From Candidatus Altimarinota bacterium (GTDB lineage Bacteria; Patescibacteriota; Gracilibacteria; UBA1369; 2-02-FULL-48-14), in NCBI GenBank assembly GCA_015485665.1, contig WFTC01000020.1:1-63597 (forward strand): a stretch of 63,597 bases of DNA, read 5' to 3'. Each line of letters begins with the position of its first letter. Positions within the stretch are counted from its first letter, which is position 1. The position numbers were made by a program, and so were the translations under genes. The notes under the pieces were generated by a model that searched no databases, was not told the origin of the DNA, and saw only the letters and a program-made list of their open reading frames with translations. Shown in pieces: positions 62,794 to 63,597 of the stretch.

Positions 62794-63544
62794 ACAATTT
62801 CTGTTTAACCCATACAGTGCAAAGCCATACAGATTAAGTCGCAGCAAGGTGGAGCTTTTTATGGATTGTCCTTTTTGTTTTTATATGGACCGCCGTCTTG
62901 GCTTGAGAAGACCAGGAAAGATAAATTATCACCTGAATAATGCGGTGGATTTTTTACTTAAGAAAGAATTTGATGCTTACCGTAAAAGCGGCAGACCTCA
63001 CCCTTTAATGATTCAAGAGGGACTTAGGGCTACACCATATTCCCATGACAAAATGGAATTTTGGCGTGAGCCTCTTCGTGGAGGTTTACAATATTTGGAC
63101 CATACAAGATCCTTTTTGTTAACTGGCGCTCCAGATGACCTTTGGCTGAATTCCGAAATGAAAATTCATGTTGTAGATTATAAGGCTACACGTGCACTAA
63201 CAAAGGAAAGTTTAAGGTCAGGAATGCATAAATCTTATGAACGCCAAGTGGAATTTTATACTTATTTACTTGAAAAAATGGGCTTTCCTGTTTCGCTTGA
63301 AGCTTTTTTTGTAGTTGCTTCGGTAAAAATAAACTCTCAGGCTTTTGATGGTAAATTGGAATTTGATCTGCATCTTATAAGGCACAATGTAAATTTGGCT
63401 TGGGTGGATAAAGTTTTAACTCAAATAAGAAATTGTTTAATGTCAGATGAAAGTCCCTTACCTAGTGCAAATTGTGAATATTGCAACTACAGAAAAGCTT
63501 ATAAGCAAATAAATACATCTCCAAGGCAAGGGGTTTTATTATGA
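62771..63544 (+). CDS. PD-(D/E)XK nuclease with Cas4/AddB-like Fe-S cysteines
   Basis: A 257-residue protein of the PD-(D/E)XK superfamily. The nuclease core shows GAPDDLWL (Asp122 or Asp123), VVDYKAT (Asp136, Lys138) and QVEFYTYLLEKMG (Gln159), the order seen in RecB- and Cas4-type nucleases. Four cysteines frame it: Cys33/Cys36 in FMDCPFCFY and Cys235/Cys238 in ANCEYCNYRKAY. This is the arrangement that holds a 4Fe-4S cluster in AddB and Cas4, though here both pairs are C-x2-C. No cas1, cas2 or CRISPR repeats and no helicase are nearby. Overlap with the MGMT-like gene suggests a DNA repair pair. Confidence 0.82.
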   Translation: MKKPYLRKQFLFNPYSAKPYRLSRSKVELFMDCPFCFYMDRRLGLRRPGKINYHLNNAVDFLLKKEFDAYRKSGRPHPLMIQEGLRATPYSHDKMEFWREPLRGGLQYLDHTRSFLLTGAPDDLWLNSEMKIHVVDYKATRALTKESLRSGMHKSYERQVEFYTYLLEKMGFPVSLEAFFVVASVKINSQAFDGKLEFDLHLIRHNVNLAWVDKVLTQIRNCLMSDESPLPSANCEYCNYRKAYKQINTSPRQGVLL

Positions 63545-63597
63545 ATTATTTAAGATATTCTAAATCAATTTAACTGAGGCAATATTTACCCATTAAA

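Noticed and set aside
63541-63573. Ten-codon ATG frame overlapping the nuclease stop as ATGA
   Set aside because: It is too short to support. Nothing else is visible in the last 53 bases of the window.

Overview
The window is a gene-dense, AT-rich bacterial chromosome segment. UGA acts as a stop codon (for example at the ends of rpmA, the 12478-15132 gene and the LCP gene), so the genetic code is standard. The mix suggests Patescibacteria (Candidate Phyla Radiation), perhaps a Peregrinibacteria-like lineage with the normal code. The supporting signs are very tight gene packing, convergent genes that overlap at their stops, housekeeping genes scattered in small operons, two membrane-anchored HerA/TraD-type ATPases, a DUF5665 protein, and a sigma-region-4/HARE-HTH fusion. 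No rRNA gene is present, so this placement is an inference.

Layout: (1) 1-10.3 kb holds rpmA, two unknown genes, then a pentose phosphate block. The oxidative branch gnd-zwf-pgl runs on +, and tal-pgi-tkt runs on - as an ATGA-coupled operon. A small lipoprotein gene lies between the two, and a LOG-family gene follows. (2) 10.3-17.5 kb holds a DUF3467 protein, glyS, a large HerA/TraD-like ATPase coupled to an LCP-family protein, a DnaQ-like exonuclease, initiator and CAU-anticodon tRNAs, and an orphan small gene between them. (3) 17.7-24.9 kb holds a 1476-residue protein of unknown function divergent from tig, a winged-helix regulator, and rplS. (4) 25-38.4 kb holds csaB, infB-rmlB-rmlA, rmuC, rpsA, clpC with a perfect CIRCE operator, a lipoprotein gene, ruvB and a CPBP protease. 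(5) 38.4-47.4 kb is a cell-surface block: three S-layer-homology (SLH) proteins (one with a C39-like domain, one with an M23-like domain), an ABC-2 exporter, a degraded gene, tsaE and a 3D-domain/peptidoglycan-binding protein. (6) 47.5-63.6 kb holds a second HerA/TraD-like ATPase gene, aspS, dnaE, a DUF5665 gene, tRNA-Leu, the sigma4-HARE gene with a HIT gene, valS, purA, a one-domain MGMT gene and a Cas4-like PD-(D/E)XK nuclease gene.

How the genes fit together: the sugar-phosphate enzymes give a full route from glucose 6-phosphate to pentose phosphates and back, with NADPH. CsaB pyruvylates the wall polymer that SLH domains bind, so csaB plus three SLH genes, an LCP polymer ligase and dTDP-sugar genes point to a pyruvylated secondary polymer carrying enzymes at the cell surface. 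Most remaining genes serve translation, protein folding or DNA repair.

Expression: recognisable -35/-10 boxes, usually with 17-bp spacers, sit so that the -10 commonly ends about 17-27 nt before the start codon. The leaders have no Shine-Dalgarno motif, and a few look leaderless. I used this pattern to choose several start codons.
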